A DNA stretch of 64,000 nt from Chryseobacterium carnipullorum (lineage in GTDB: Bacteria > Bacteroidota > Bacteroidia > Flavobacteriales > Weeksellaceae), in contig NZ_FRCD01000013.1 in NCBI RefSeq assembly GCF_900142785.1, positions 1-64,000 of the forward strand, read 5' to 3'. The notes below the pieces were generated by a model. The model saw nothing but the letters and a program-made list of their open reading frames with translations, was not told the origin of the DNA and did not search any database. Below are positions 55,154-62,860 of this stretch, in pieces. The translations under genes were made by a program, and so were the position numbers. The first letter of the stretch is position 1; each line of letters starts with the position of its first letter.

Positions 55154-55170
55154 ATTCTTTCAAATAAATA

Positions 55171-55224
55171 AAAAATACTTGTCCGTTTTTCGGTTGTACT
55201 ATGAATGGTGTCAATTTAAATTTG
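55171..55224 (+). promoter_or_regulatory. Promoter/operator copy 1, upstream of the DUF1203 gene
   Basis: A 26-bp unit (55171-55196), with core TACTTGTCCGTTTTTCGG and the dyad CCG-TTTTT-CGG, ends in TTG as the -33 element. After 20 nt comes TAAATTTG (55217-55224). The ATG of the DUF1203 gene lies 12 nt later. A second exact copy precedes the PEP-mutase-like gene. Confidence 0.75.
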
Positions 55225-55236
55225 TAAAAAAAGGAA

Positions 55237-55707
55237 ATGAATAATTTTAAATTGGAAGCATTGAATTATTTAGATTTTGAATATTTGAATGATTTATCAG
55301 AAACTGAACTCGCAGAGAATCATATTAAAAAAATAATAGCAGATAAATTCCCGGGATTTCCATGCAAGGTTACTTTGGAAGATGCTGCGATCGGGGAGAC
55401 GGTTTTCCTCCTCAACTATGATTTTCACAATGTCAACTCTCCGTATCGGGCCAGCGGACCTGTTTTTGTACGGGCAAATCAATTAACAAAAAAGTATGCA
55501 CAAAATGAAATTCCCGTAATGTTCAATCATAGATTACTTTCTATTCGAGGTTATAATAAAGAGGCAATGATGATTTTTGCTTATGTTTCTGAAGGTAGGT
55601 TTCTAAAAAACAAACTTTTGCAAATTCTGGAAAATCCTAAGATTGAATATATACATTTGCATAATGCAAAACCAGGATGTTTTAATTGTACCGTAAAAAG
55701 AATATAA
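55237..55707 (+). CDS. DUF1203-family protein
   Basis: A 156-residue protein of the DUF1203 family. Landmarks are FPCKVTLEDAAIGETVFLLNYDF and SPYRASGPVFVRANQ, then RLLSIRGYNKEAMM and the C-terminal HNAKPGCFNCTVKRI with two cysteines. Function is unknown. It is preceded by the first copy of a shared promoter element and followed by the second copy, which suggests shared control with the PEP-mutase-like and ada genes. Confidence 0.85.
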   Translation: MNNFKLEALNYLDFEYLNDLSETELAENHIKKIIADKFPGFPCKVTLEDAAIGETVFLLNYDFHNVNSPYRASGPVFVRANQLTKKYAQNEIPVMFNHRLLSIRGYNKEAMMIFAYVSEGRFLKNKLLQILENPKIEYIHLHNAKPGCFNCTVKRI

Positions 55708-55759
55708 AAATACTTGTCCGTTTTTCGGTTGCATAAAAATAAGATCCCCAGTACTTTTG
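55706..55759 (+). promoter_or_regulatory. Promoter/operator copy 2, upstream of the PEP-mutase-like gene and ada
   Basis: The same 26-bp unit (55706-55731) ends in TTG. After 20 nt comes TACTTTTG (55752-55759). The ATG lies 13 nt later. Spacings match copy 1 exactly, so the unit is part of a functional promoter rather than a random repeat. Confidence 0.75.
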
Positions 55760-55772
55760 ATAAAAAAATAAG

Positions 55773-56549
55773 ATGACAGCAATTCAGAGATTCAGAGCAC
55801 TGCATGAGCAGGATGATCCACTATTAATAGGAAACGTTTGGGATGCCCAAAGCGCAAGAGTATATGAAAAACTGAGCTATCAGGCAGTAGCAACTTCAAG
55901 CTCGGCCGTGGCATTTACCCTGGGATATGAGGACGGTGAGAACATGAGTTTTGATGAATACTTTTATATCATTGAAAGAATTTTGAAATCTATATCAATT
56001 CCCTTGTCCGTAGATCTGGAAGGAGGCTACGGGCAAACTGCGGAGGAGATTGTTCTAAACATTTCCAGACTGGCAAATGCTGGCGTTGTTGGGATCAATA
56101 TCGAAGACAGTGTCATCATTGACGGAACCAGAAGACTATTAAGTACAGAGGATTTTTTTGAAAAATTAAATACCATTATTAAGAAACTTGAAAAACAGGA
56201 TATTGAAATTTTCGTCAATGTAAGGATAGATCCATTTCTGTTAGGCGTAGAAAATGCAGTAGAAGAAAGCCTTCAGCGGATGAAAATCATTGAGGAAGTG
56301 GGAGCGGATGGGATTTTTGTTCCATGCATTACAGAAGTACAGGATATTGAACACGTTATTCATGCTACGCAACTTCCGTTTAGTGTGATGTGTATGCCGG
56401 ATCTTCCTGATTTTAAAACTCTTCAGGAATTGGGTGTAAAAAGAATCTCTTCCGGTAACTTTTTAAATGGGTATATTTACGATCAGTTGGAGACTGCTGT
56501 CCTGAAAATCAGTGCCGGACAAAATTTCTCACCAATTTTTATATCATGA
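55773..56549 (+). CDS. Isocitrate lyase / PEP mutase family protein
   Basis: A 258-residue TIM-barrel protein of the PEPM/ICL superfamily. Motifs include LLIGNVWDAQSARVYE, SVDLEGGYGQ (metal-binding acidic loop) and GINIEDSV. It lacks the KKCGH motif of isocitrate lyase, so carbon-phosphorus mutase or a lyase of unknown substrate is more likely. Its stop overlaps the ada start in an ATGA, so the two are coupled. Confidence 0.88.
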   Translation: MTAIQRFRALHEQDDPLLIGNVWDAQSARVYEKLSYQAVATSSSAVAFTLGYEDGENMSFDEYFYIIERILKSISIPLSVDLEGGYGQTAEEIVLNISRLANAGVVGINIEDSVIIDGTRRLLSTEDFFEKLNTIIKKLEKQDIEIFVNVRIDPFLLGVENAVEESLQRMKIIEEVGADGIFVPCITEVQDIEHVIHATQLPFSVMCMPDLPDFKTLQELGVKRISSGNFLNGYIYDQLETAVLKISAGQNFSPIFIS

Positions 56550-57592
56550 TGAAACTGACGGAAGATAGGATGTATCAGGCATCTTTAGACAAAGATTCCT
56601 CATTTGAAGGCAGCTATTGGATGGCGGTAAAAACCACAGGCATATTCTGCCGGCCGACCTGTACAGCCAGAAAACCCAAAAAAGAAAATGTAGAATTCTT
56701 TTTTGATCCCGAAAAAGCGATAGAAAAAGGCTACAGACCCTGTAAAATATGCAAACCTTTGGATAAACTTAATGAAACTCCGGCTTATATTCATGAATTA
56801 TTGGAGGAATTACAAAAGGATGCATCCTTAAAAATCAAAGACTCAGATCTTGTGGAAAGAAATATTGAACCCGTAACTGTGCGCCGCTGGTTCCTGAAAA
56901 ACCATGGAATGACGTTTCAGGCTTTCCAAAGACAATTCAGAATGAATAAAGCATTTAAGAAAATAAAAAACGGGGAACGCATCATAGAGGTAGCCCTGGA
57001 ATCAGGTTACGAAAGTTTAAGCGGATTCAATGAGCGGTTCAAAGACATCATTGGGACCACTCCTAAAAATACAGGCCACCAGAAAATCATTGATCTGAAA
57101 AGAATAGAGACTCCATTGGGCCCTATGTTCGCCTGTGCCTGTGAAGAAGGAATCTGCCTGCTCGAATTTACAGACCGGAAAAATATAGACCAGCAGCTTA
57201 CCCGGCTCTCCAAGACAATGAATGCAGAAATCGTTCAGGGTGGAAATAAACACTTCAAACAGCTGGAAGAAGAGCTGAACGAATACTTTGAGCGAAAAAG
57301 GACCAAGTTTGAGGTACCTCTTTATATTACCGGAACGGATTTTCAGAAGAAAGTCTGGAAGCTTTTAACAGAGATCCCCACAGGAGAAACCCGCAGCTAC
57401 AAACAACAATCAGAGTTTTTGGGTAACCCTAAAGCCGTGCGTGCTGTAGGAACGGCCAATGGAATCAATAAAATTGCCATCATTATTCCGTGTCACAGGG
57501 TGATAGGTTCAGATGGAGAACTGGTAGGCTATGCGGGAGGAATATGGAGAAAACAAAAACTGTTGGAATTGGAAGGGGCTATCTTATTTTAA
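56546..57592 (+). CDS. ada: Bifunctional Ada: alkylation-response regulator and methylated-DNA methyltransferase
   Basis: A 348-residue protein with three parts. The Ada zinc domain binds Zn through Cys35, Cys39, Cys66 and Cys69 (FCRPTCTARKPKKEN, RPCKICKPL) and can accept methyl groups from phosphotriesters. The AraC-type helix-turn-helix lies at about 105-180 (VRRWFLKNHGMTFQAFQRQF). The C-terminal methyltransferase has Cys316 in IIPCHRVIGSDGELVGYAGG. Methylation of the N domain normally turns it into an activator. It is the obvious candidate to recognise the repeated promoter elements upstream. Confidence 0.95.
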   Translation: MMKLTEDRMYQASLDKDSSFEGSYWMAVKTTGIFCRPTCTARKPKKENVEFFFDPEKAIEKGYRPCKICKPLDKLNETPAYIHELLEELQKDASLKIKDSDLVERNIEPVTVRRWFLKNHGMTFQAFQRQFRMNKAFKKIKNGERIIEVALESGYESLSGFNERFKDIIGTTPKNTGHQKIIDLKRIETPLGPMFACACEEGICLLEFTDRKNIDQQLTRLSKTMNAEIVQGGNKHFKQLEEELNEYFERKRTKFEVPLYITGTDFQKKVWKLLTEIPTGETRSYKQQSEFLGNPKAVRAVGTANGINKIAIIIPCHRVIGSDGELVGYAGGIWRKQKLLELEGAILF

Positions 57593-57601
57593 ATAACTTC
57601 G

Positions 57602-58456
57602 CTAATTAATCTTATAATAAGGTTCCGAAAAATACTTACTCGGTTGGATATACGCTGTTTTTCGGTCTGCATCAAAGATCCAGTTGAATCTTCGCAACAG
57701 ATCGGCACCAAAATAATTGACTGTCTGTTTTTTTAGGTCACCGATAAAAAATCCTGCTGAAACATCTTTTAGGACACTATTTCCCACTTTCAAAAAAGGA
57801 AGTATGCCCTGTTTGGTGATGATGCTTTTCCCGCTGGAGTTTTTTAATGTCTTTTCTCCTGTGATCTTCAGTTTTTTGTCCAGCTCTTTTTCGGCAGCGA
57901 AATCATTACTGTACAACAACCCTCCTGAATATCCGGATTGAAGGACAAAATAAGCTTCCTGTTGCTTATTTCCGTCAATAACGTTATCAGCTACAATATA
58001 AAAAGCTTCATGGTCATACATCGTGTTAATAGGTTGGAAGTCTTTTACTTCCGGTGTTTTGTCATAGACAATGAACTGATTATGGTCATAATCGATCTTA
58101 AATGCTTTTCCTCCAAACAGGACTGTTCCTATCTTTCCGTCAGCCTCGTGGCCAGCCAGCTGATTATCCGAAAAACGGACATTATTAAGAGTTAATTTTC
58201 CAATCTGCACCGTATTATTTTCGCTGATTTCCTCTTTGTTGAAAATAATATGATCTGCTTTGCGCTGTCTTTCCGGGGAAATAGCGGCGTCTTCCATCGC
58301 GATCTGGAACATCAGATCCAGAGAATCCTTTTTATTGACCAGTGTTTTCACAATGATATTATTATGTTTGGTGATTCTGAAAGGGATGGTTTGCTGTGCA
58401 TGTATGTTGAAAAGACCCGCAGAAAAGAGGAGAATAAGGCTTGTTTTTTTGAACAT
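57602..58456 (-). CDS. Secreted aspartyl-protease-like protein with degenerate active sites
   Basis: A 284-residue protein with a signal peptide (MFKKTSLILLFSAGLFNIHAQ). Its layout matches bacterial retropepsin-like proteins, with GHEADGKIGTVLFGGKAFKIDYDHNQ in the middle and FGADLLRRFNWIFDADRKT near the end. However, the positions where the two DTG/DSG motifs should lie read LMFQIAMEDAA and VLQSGYSGGLL. No catalytic Asp-Thr/Ser-Gly is seen. It is probably inactive as a protease and may bind peptides. Convergent with ada. Confidence 0.7.
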   Translation of the reverse strand: MFKKTSLILLFSAGLFNIHAQQTIPFRITKHNNIIVKTLVNKKDSLDLMFQIAMEDAAISPERQRKADHIIFNKEEISENNTVQIGKLTLNNVRFSDNQLAGHEADGKIGTVLFGGKAFKIDYDHNQFIVYDKTPEVKDFQPINTMYDHEAFYIVADNVIDGNKQQEAYFVLQSGYSGGLLYSNDFAAEKELDKKLKITGEKTLKNSSGKSIITKQGILPFLKVGNSVLKDVSAGFFIGDLKKQTVNYFGADLLRRFNWIFDADRKTAYIQPSKYFSEPYYKIN

Positions 58457-58502
58457 TGTAAAGTGATTAGTGGTTAAAATCAGGAATTTTAAAATTACCT
58501 AT

Positions 58503-58510
58503 TATCTTTG
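58503..58510 (+). promoter_or_regulatory. Possible -7 box for the Crp/Fnr gene
   Basis: TATCTTTG fits TAnnTTTG and lies 22 nt before the ATG. No clear -33 element was seen. Confidence 0.4.
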
Positions 58511-58532
58511 AAACAGCAAACAGGAATGTCAA

Positions 58533-59051
58533 ATGATTCAAAAACTACTTAACAGTGGCCTTCATTGGAGGGAAAAAGAATTCAAAAGAAATGAATTTCT
58601 CAAGATGGCAGGAAGCACAGATACCGATATTTATTTTATAGACAAGGGTAGCATCAGGATCTATATGATGGATGAAAATGAAGAACGCATCATCCGCTTC
58701 GGATATACAGGAAATATTATTGTTTCACTGGATTCATTTTTGTCCGGAAAGCCTTCCGGTTTTTATATGCAGGCGATCAGAAAAACGCTTGTAAGGATAG
58801 CTTCTAAAAAAGATTTTTATGAATTTATTCATTCAAATGAAGAGAATCTCAAGTTTTGGAACAGTGTTTTGGAAGATCTCGTTTTACAACAGATTGAAAG
58901 AGAAAAAGACCTGCTGATCAATTCTCCACGAGAACGTTTTAACAGAGTATTGAAAAGAAGTCCGAAGCTTTTTCAGGAAGTTCCTAATAAATACATCGCC
59001 AATTACCTCAGAATGTCTCCGGAAACTTTGTCCAGGCTCAAAAAATCTTGA
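58533..59051 (+). CDS. Crp/Fnr-family regulator, short form
   Basis: A 172-residue protein with a cyclic-nucleotide-binding-like beta-barrel (about 15-110; DIYFIDKGSIRIYMMDENEE). A dimerisation helix and a C-terminal winged helix (NKYIANYLRMSPETLSRLKKS) follow. The chain ends right after the recognition helix, somewhat shorter than the usual 190 residues. The conserved cAMP-phosphate loop (GExxR) is absent, so the ligand is unlikely to be cAMP. The gene starts a same-strand run with a DinB gene 54 nt later. Confidence 0.88.
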   Translation: MIQKLLNSGLHWREKEFKRNEFLKMAGSTDTDIYFIDKGSIRIYMMDENEERIIRFGYTGNIIVSLDSFLSGKPSGFYMQAIRKTLVRIASKKDFYEFIHSNEENLKFWNSVLEDLVLQQIEREKDLLINSPRERFNRVLKRSPKLFQEVPNKYIANYLRMSPETLSRLKKS

Positions 59052-59105
59052 GTTCAGTCAAGATTTAAGAAAAAACGGATCCCGAAATTTGTATAAAAAT
59101 CATCA

Positions 59106-59666
59106 ATGAAAATTTCTACATCACAATTATTGAATGAATTGAAAATACAGGTTCAGGAACATAGTCATGTAGCGGAAAATCTTCTGCATGAGTCTGAGGC
59201 AAAACTCAATTCCAGAGCCTCACATGAAAGTTGGAGCGTACTGGAATGTCTGGAACATCTGAACCGCTACGGAAACTTTTATATCCCTGAGATCAGTCAT
59301 AGAATCTCAGCTTCCCAAACTTGTCCTGCGCCAATTTTTAAATCAGGAATTTTAGGAAACTATTTTGCTCAATCGATGCTTCCCGTGGAAAAATTAAAGA
59401 AGATGAAAACTTTTAAAAGCATGAACCCTATTAACAGCCAACTGGATAAAAGGGTGGTGGAAGAGTTCATCAGACAACAGCAGCAATTACTGGAATTACT
59501 CGAAAAAGCAAGGAATATTGATCTTAATAAAGTTAAAACTAATATCAGCATTTCAAAATTGGTCAAACTTAAATTGGGGGATACTTTTCGTTTTATGATC
59601 TATCATAATGCAAGACATATCAGTCAGGCTGAGAAAATTTTTATTTTAAAAGCGGTATGCATTTAG
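59106..59666 (+). CDS. DinB-family protein
   Basis: A 186-residue DinB/YfiT-like four-helix protein, possibly a metal-dependent thiol transferase. The family histidines appear in WSVLECLEHLNRYG and FMIYHNARHISQAEKIF. Such proteins often use bacillithiol or a related thiol; the substrate is unknown. It follows the Crp/Fnr regulator gene closely and may be its target. Confidence 0.85.
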   Translation: MKISTSQLLNELKIQVQEHSHVAENLLHESEAKLNSRASHESWSVLECLEHLNRYGNFYIPEISHRISASQTCPAPIFKSGILGNYFAQSMLPVEKLKKMKTFKSMNPINSQLDKRVVEEFIRQQQQLLELLEKARNIDLNKVKTNISISKLVKLKLGDTFRFMIYHNARHISQAEKIFILKAVCI

Positions 59667-59705
59667 GGTAAATTTCATACTTTAGCCGCGCTAATAAGTC
59701 TTTTT

Positions 59706-60572
59706 ATGAAGAAATATCTACTGGGAATTTTGTTCCTCTCTGTCTTGTCTTGTGGAAGTTCAGACGATTCAGAAAATCTGATAACAAACGATCCTGCGCT
59801 ACTAAAAATTAAAACTTTAACCCTCAAGGATGAAGATGTTGTCAATGGAGTTACTTTCCTTTATGAGAAACTTGACTTTAAATTTGAATACAATAATGAT
59901 CAGTTGGTTAAAGTCTGGGATATTAATGGTAACTATACTGAAAGCCTAACCTATGTTAATGGTCTGCTGTCAGGAATATCAATAACAGGTTATATGTATC
60001 CTCAACTGCACCTCCACAATCCTTTGGATATACGGAGAAAACTTACTTACACTAATCAAAAGCTTTCAAAGTCAGAAGTTTTAGAGCAGCCTCTGGATGG
60101 AAAAGTATATACTACTTTTGAATACCCTTCTAATGACATTATTATTGCAAGAGATTACACCAAGTATTATTTAGGCCAGATCAATAATACAATGATGTTT
60201 AAAATCTACATCACTAACCAAAATGTTACTAAAGTAGAAACCTATCAGGGCGAAAATGCAGCTGCGTTGACGCATACTACAATCTATGAATATGATCAGA
60301 ATATAAATCCTAATTTTTTGATTGATAAAAACAGAATTTTAGGATTGCCGAGTTATGGCTATAATATCTTTTCGCTTCGTGATTATTCTCAGATCTCTAA
60401 AAATAATGTGGTTAAGAAGAAAACATATTTTTCCACTGTTCAAGATGAAAATCTTATGGGTGAGTTCAATACTTTTTACCAGTATCAAAGTAACGGTTTA
60501 CCATCCACGATCTACTATAAAGAGAATGATCCCAATAATTATCTAAAAGTATCTGCTATTTACGGGTATTAA
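59706..60572 (+). CDS. Hypothetical lipoprotein with YD-like repeats
   Basis: A 288-residue protein with a lipoprotein signal (MKKYLLGILFLSVLSC). The chain has repeated Tyr-containing strands of the type LDFKFEYNNDQLVKVWDING, LTYTNQKLSKSEVL and TTIYEYDQNINP, spaced as in Rhs/YD-type or DUF4595-like beta proteins. It is likely an outer-surface or periplasmic lipoprotein. Function unknown. It starts 39 nt after the DinB stop, and a strong inverted-repeat element follows it. Confidence 0.78.
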   Translation: MKKYLLGILFLSVLSCGSSDDSENLITNDPALLKIKTLTLKDEDVVNGVTFLYEKLDFKFEYNNDQLVKVWDINGNYTESLTYVNGLLSGISITGYMYPQLHLHNPLDIRRKLTYTNQKLSKSEVLEQPLDGKVYTTFEYPSNDIIIARDYTKYYLGQINNTMMFKIYITNQNVTKVETYQGENAAALTHTTIYEYDQNINPNFLIDKNRILGLPSYGYNIFSLRDYSQISKNNVVKKKTYFSTVQDENLMGEFNTFYQYQSNGLPSTIYYKENDPNNYLKVSAIYGY

Positions 60573-60595
60573 GCATTGTAATTTTATATACATTT

Positions 60596-60706
60596 AAAGA
60601 GGCTGTCTCAAAAGGTAAACCAACGCTCTGAGAATCTCCTAAATGACAAAAGTTGTCAGACAGGAGTCCGAGTCCGAGAGAGGGATACTTTTGAAACAGC
60701 CTCTTT
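60596..60706. mobile_element. 111-bp MITE-like element, AAAGAGGCTGTCTCAAAAG terminal repeats
   Basis: The 19-nt ends 60596-60614 and 60688-60706 are reverse complements with one mismatch. Inside are further dyads (CTCCT...AGGAG, GACAA-AAG-TTGTC). It has no ORF. Ends of the GAGGCTGTCTCAAAA type are common in insertion sequences of Bacteroidota, so this may be a non-autonomous relative. It could also act as a terminator for the lipoprotein gene, since T residues follow. Confidence 0.65.
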
Positions 60707-60719
60707 TATTTTTCAATCA

Positions 60720-61233
60720 ATGGAAATCATCTACCAAAAAACAATACAAACTCCACTGGGAGAAATGATTGCCTGTGCTGTAGAACAGGGAATATGTCTG
60801 CTTGAGTTTACCGACCGGAAGAATTTTGAAAAACAGTTTATCTCTTGATCAAAAGTATTAAAAGCGGAAATTGAAGAAGGAGATCATATACACTTTAAAC
60901 AGCTTGAAGAAGAGCTGAAAGAATATTTTGAAGGGAAAAGACAAACGTTTGATATTCCTCTGTACATCACCGGAACCGAGTTTCAGGAGAAGGTTTGTCT
61001 GCTGTTGCGCGAGATTCCGATGGGAGAGACCAGAACCTACAAACAGCCATCTGAGTTTTCAGGAAATCCCAAGGAAATACGTACCGTAGGAACGGCGAAA
61101 GGTATTAATAAAATTGCTATTTTGATGCCCTGTCACCGGGGTCATTGGCTCAAACGGAGAGCTGGTGGGCTATGCAGGAGGATTCCGGAGAAAGCAAAAA
61201 TTATTGGAATTAGAAAAGGCTATTTTATTTTGA
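60720..61233 (+). pseudogene. Broken methylated-DNA-protein cysteine methyltransferase
   Basis: Frame 1 from ATG at 60720 reads like the Ada methyltransferase domain (QTPLGEMIACAVEQGICLLEF) but meets TGA at 60846-60848 after 42 codons. The frame resumes (EELKEYFEGKRQTFDIPLYI) to the active site ILMPCHR. There one extra G (near 61137) shifts the frame. Removing it restores VIGSNGELVGYAGG and the natural end LELEKAILF. It therefore has a nonsense change and a frameshift, and it is related to the C-terminal part of ada 3.6 kb upstream. Confidence 0.9.
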
Positions 61234-61262
61234 TTTTTGTAAATTTAGGCAAAAATTTACAC

Positions 61263-61868
61263 GTGAAAAAGTTACTATTTGCACTTTGCCTATCAGCTTC
61301 GGCTTTAAGTTTTGCTCAGGATTACTCAGTACCGGCTGCAAGTCCGCGTCAGAAGGTAGAGCAGCAGTTTTCAATGTCTAAAATCAGCATCGATTACGGA
61401 AGACCGGGAGTGAAAGGGCGTAAGATATTCGGAGAACTTGTTCCTTACGGACAGGTTTGGAGAGCAGGAGCGAACTCATCTACTAAAATCACATTCGGAC
61501 AGTCTGTTAATTTCGGTGGAAAAATGGTTCCGGCAGGAACTTACGGTCTTTTCATCGTTCCTACAGAAAAAGAATGGAAGGTGATCCTGAATAAAGATTT
61601 CCAGCAGTGGGGCGCTTATACCTATGATCCAAAACAGGATGTGGTAGATATTACAGTACCTGTCAATAAACTGGCGGATAAGCAGGAATGGTTTGAAATT
61701 ACTTTGAACCCTACCGACGAAAATTCAGGAAACTTAGTCATTAAGTGGGATATGGTTCAGGCAGAAGTGGCTCTGAAGCCAGCAAAACCTGATGCGGTAA
61801 TCAAAATTTCAGATAAACTGAAAGAAATCAAGAAAATAGAATCTGACGCAGCAAAAGCAAAAAGCTAA
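61263..61868 (+). CDS. DUF2911-family secreted protein, GTG start
   Basis: A 201-residue protein. A GTG at 61263 begins the signal peptide (KKLLFALCLSASALSFAQ). The DUF2911 domain follows, with VEQQFSMSKISIDYGRPGVKGR and WRAGANSSTKITFGQSVNFGG, then AGTYGLFIVPTEKEWKVIL. The frame opens as far back as 61005, but that part is the shifted end of the methyltransferase pseudogene. Function unknown; probably periplasmic. The next gene begins 4 nt later. Confidence 0.88.
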   Translation: MKKLLFALCLSASALSFAQDYSVPAASPRQKVEQQFSMSKISIDYGRPGVKGRKIFGELVPYGQVWRAGANSSTKITFGQSVNFGGKMVPAGTYGLFIVPTEKEWKVILNKDFQQWGAYTYDPKQDVVDITVPVNKLADKQEWFEITLNPTDENSGNLVIKWDMVQAEVALKPAKPDAVIKISDKLKEIKKIESDAAKAKS

Positions 61869-61871
61869 GCA

Positions 61872-62399
61872 ATGAAATTTTCAATCCAACCTGTTTTAGA
61901 AAATCAGGAATACCAATTAATCCCCTTACAGCAAGGGGATTTTGAGTGTGTATATGAAGTGGCTTCCGATCCGCGGGTTTGGGAGCAGCATCCCAACAAA
62001 GACCGCTATAAAAGAGAAGTTTTTGAAAGTTTTTTTCTGGGAGCGATGGAAAGCGGAGGCGCTTTTAAAATCATAGAAAAATCTTCCGGTGATGTTTTGG
62101 GAAGCACCCGGTTTTATAACTTTGATGAAGAGGAAAACCGTATTTTCATTGGCTATACCTTTTATGGAACAAAATCATGGGGTAAGGGAATTAATCCGCA
62201 GGTAAAGAAACTCATGCTCGATTATATCTTCCAGTTTGTAGATAAAGTGCATTTCCACATCGGTAAGGAGAATTTCCGCTCCCAAAAGGCTTTGGAAAGA
62301 ATTGGCGGAGAGAAGATTGCAGAAGAGGAAGTCGCCTATTTCGCAGAGCCTACAAGAACTAATTTTGTGTATGAAATTAAAAAAGAGAATCACTCATGA
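61872..62399 (+). CDS. GNAT-family acetyltransferase, RimJ/RimL type
   Basis: A 175-residue GNAT protein. Features are the strand VLGSTRFYNFDEEENRIFIG, the acetyl-CoA loop KSWGKGINPQVKKLM and the C-terminal helix NFRSQKALERIGGEK. It resembles alanyl-N-acetyltransferase (RimJ-like) enzymes; the substrate is unknown. It is part of a tight run with DUF2911 and cupin genes, and its stop overlaps the cupin start (ATGA). Confidence 0.9.
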   Translation: MKFSIQPVLENQEYQLIPLQQGDFECVYEVASDPRVWEQHPNKDRYKREVFESFFLGAMESGGAFKIIEKSSGDVLGSTRFYNFDEEENRIFIGYTFYGTKSWGKGINPQVKKLMLDYIFQFVDKVHFHIGKENFRSQKALERIGGEKIAEEEVAYFAEPTRTNFVYEIKKENHS

Positions 62400-62755
62400 A
62401 AAAATATAAAATCCAGAAATCACCCTTTGTAGTTCCTACTACAGACGGAAAACTGATCGAAGAACATTGGGGAAACTCCACAGGAAACTCTAATGTATCC
62501 ATTGCCCACATGGTGGCACCACCGGACTGGAGTGAGCCGCATCAGACTCCTGAATTTGATGAATTTACCCTTATTATTTCGGGAAAAAAGCAGTTTGAAA
62601 TCGATGGAGAAATTGTCATTCTTGAAAAAGGACAGAGTATTCTGATAGAAAAAGGAGCAAGAGTGCGTTACAGCAACCCGTTCTCAGAACCTTGTGATTA
62701 TGTTGCTATCTGTCTTGCTGCCTTTTCTATGGAATTGGTGAACAGGGAAGCTTAA
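62396..62755 (+). CDS. Cupin-domain protein
   Basis: A 119-residue single-domain cupin. Motif 1 appears as PPDWSEPHQTPEFDEFTLIISG, and motif 2 as QSILIEKGARVRYSNPFSEP. The metal ligands of motif 1 are partly altered (His, Glu), so metal binding is uncertain. Small stand-alone cupins vary in function. It is the last gene of the DUF2911-GNAT-cupin run. Confidence 0.85.
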   Translation: MKKYKIQKSPFVVPTTDGKLIEEHWGNSTGNSNVSIAHMVAPPDWSEPHQTPEFDEFTLIISGKKQFEIDGEIVILEKGQSILIEKGARVRYSNPFSEPCDYVAICLAAFSMELVNREA

Positions 62756-62771
62756 AAATATACCAATTCAG

Positions 62772-62823
62772 CAGTGTAACAATGTACCAATTCGATTTTT
62801 TCGATAAAAGTATTGTTACACTG
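62772..62823. repeat. Inverted repeat between convergent genes
   Basis: CAGTGTAACAAT (62772-62783) and its exact reverse complement (62812-62823) enclose TTCGATTTTTTCGA-like sequence. It may end transcription from both sides or be part of a repeat family; no strong T run is attached. Confidence 0.6.
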
Positions 62824-62860
62824 TTAAATTGATAGATTGTTACATTAAAATAAATGAAAT

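Noticed and set aside
61005..61868. Long ORF suggesting a methyltransferase-DUF2911 fusion
   Set aside because: The first part is a frameshifted pseudogene end; the GTG at 61263 begins a good signal peptide.
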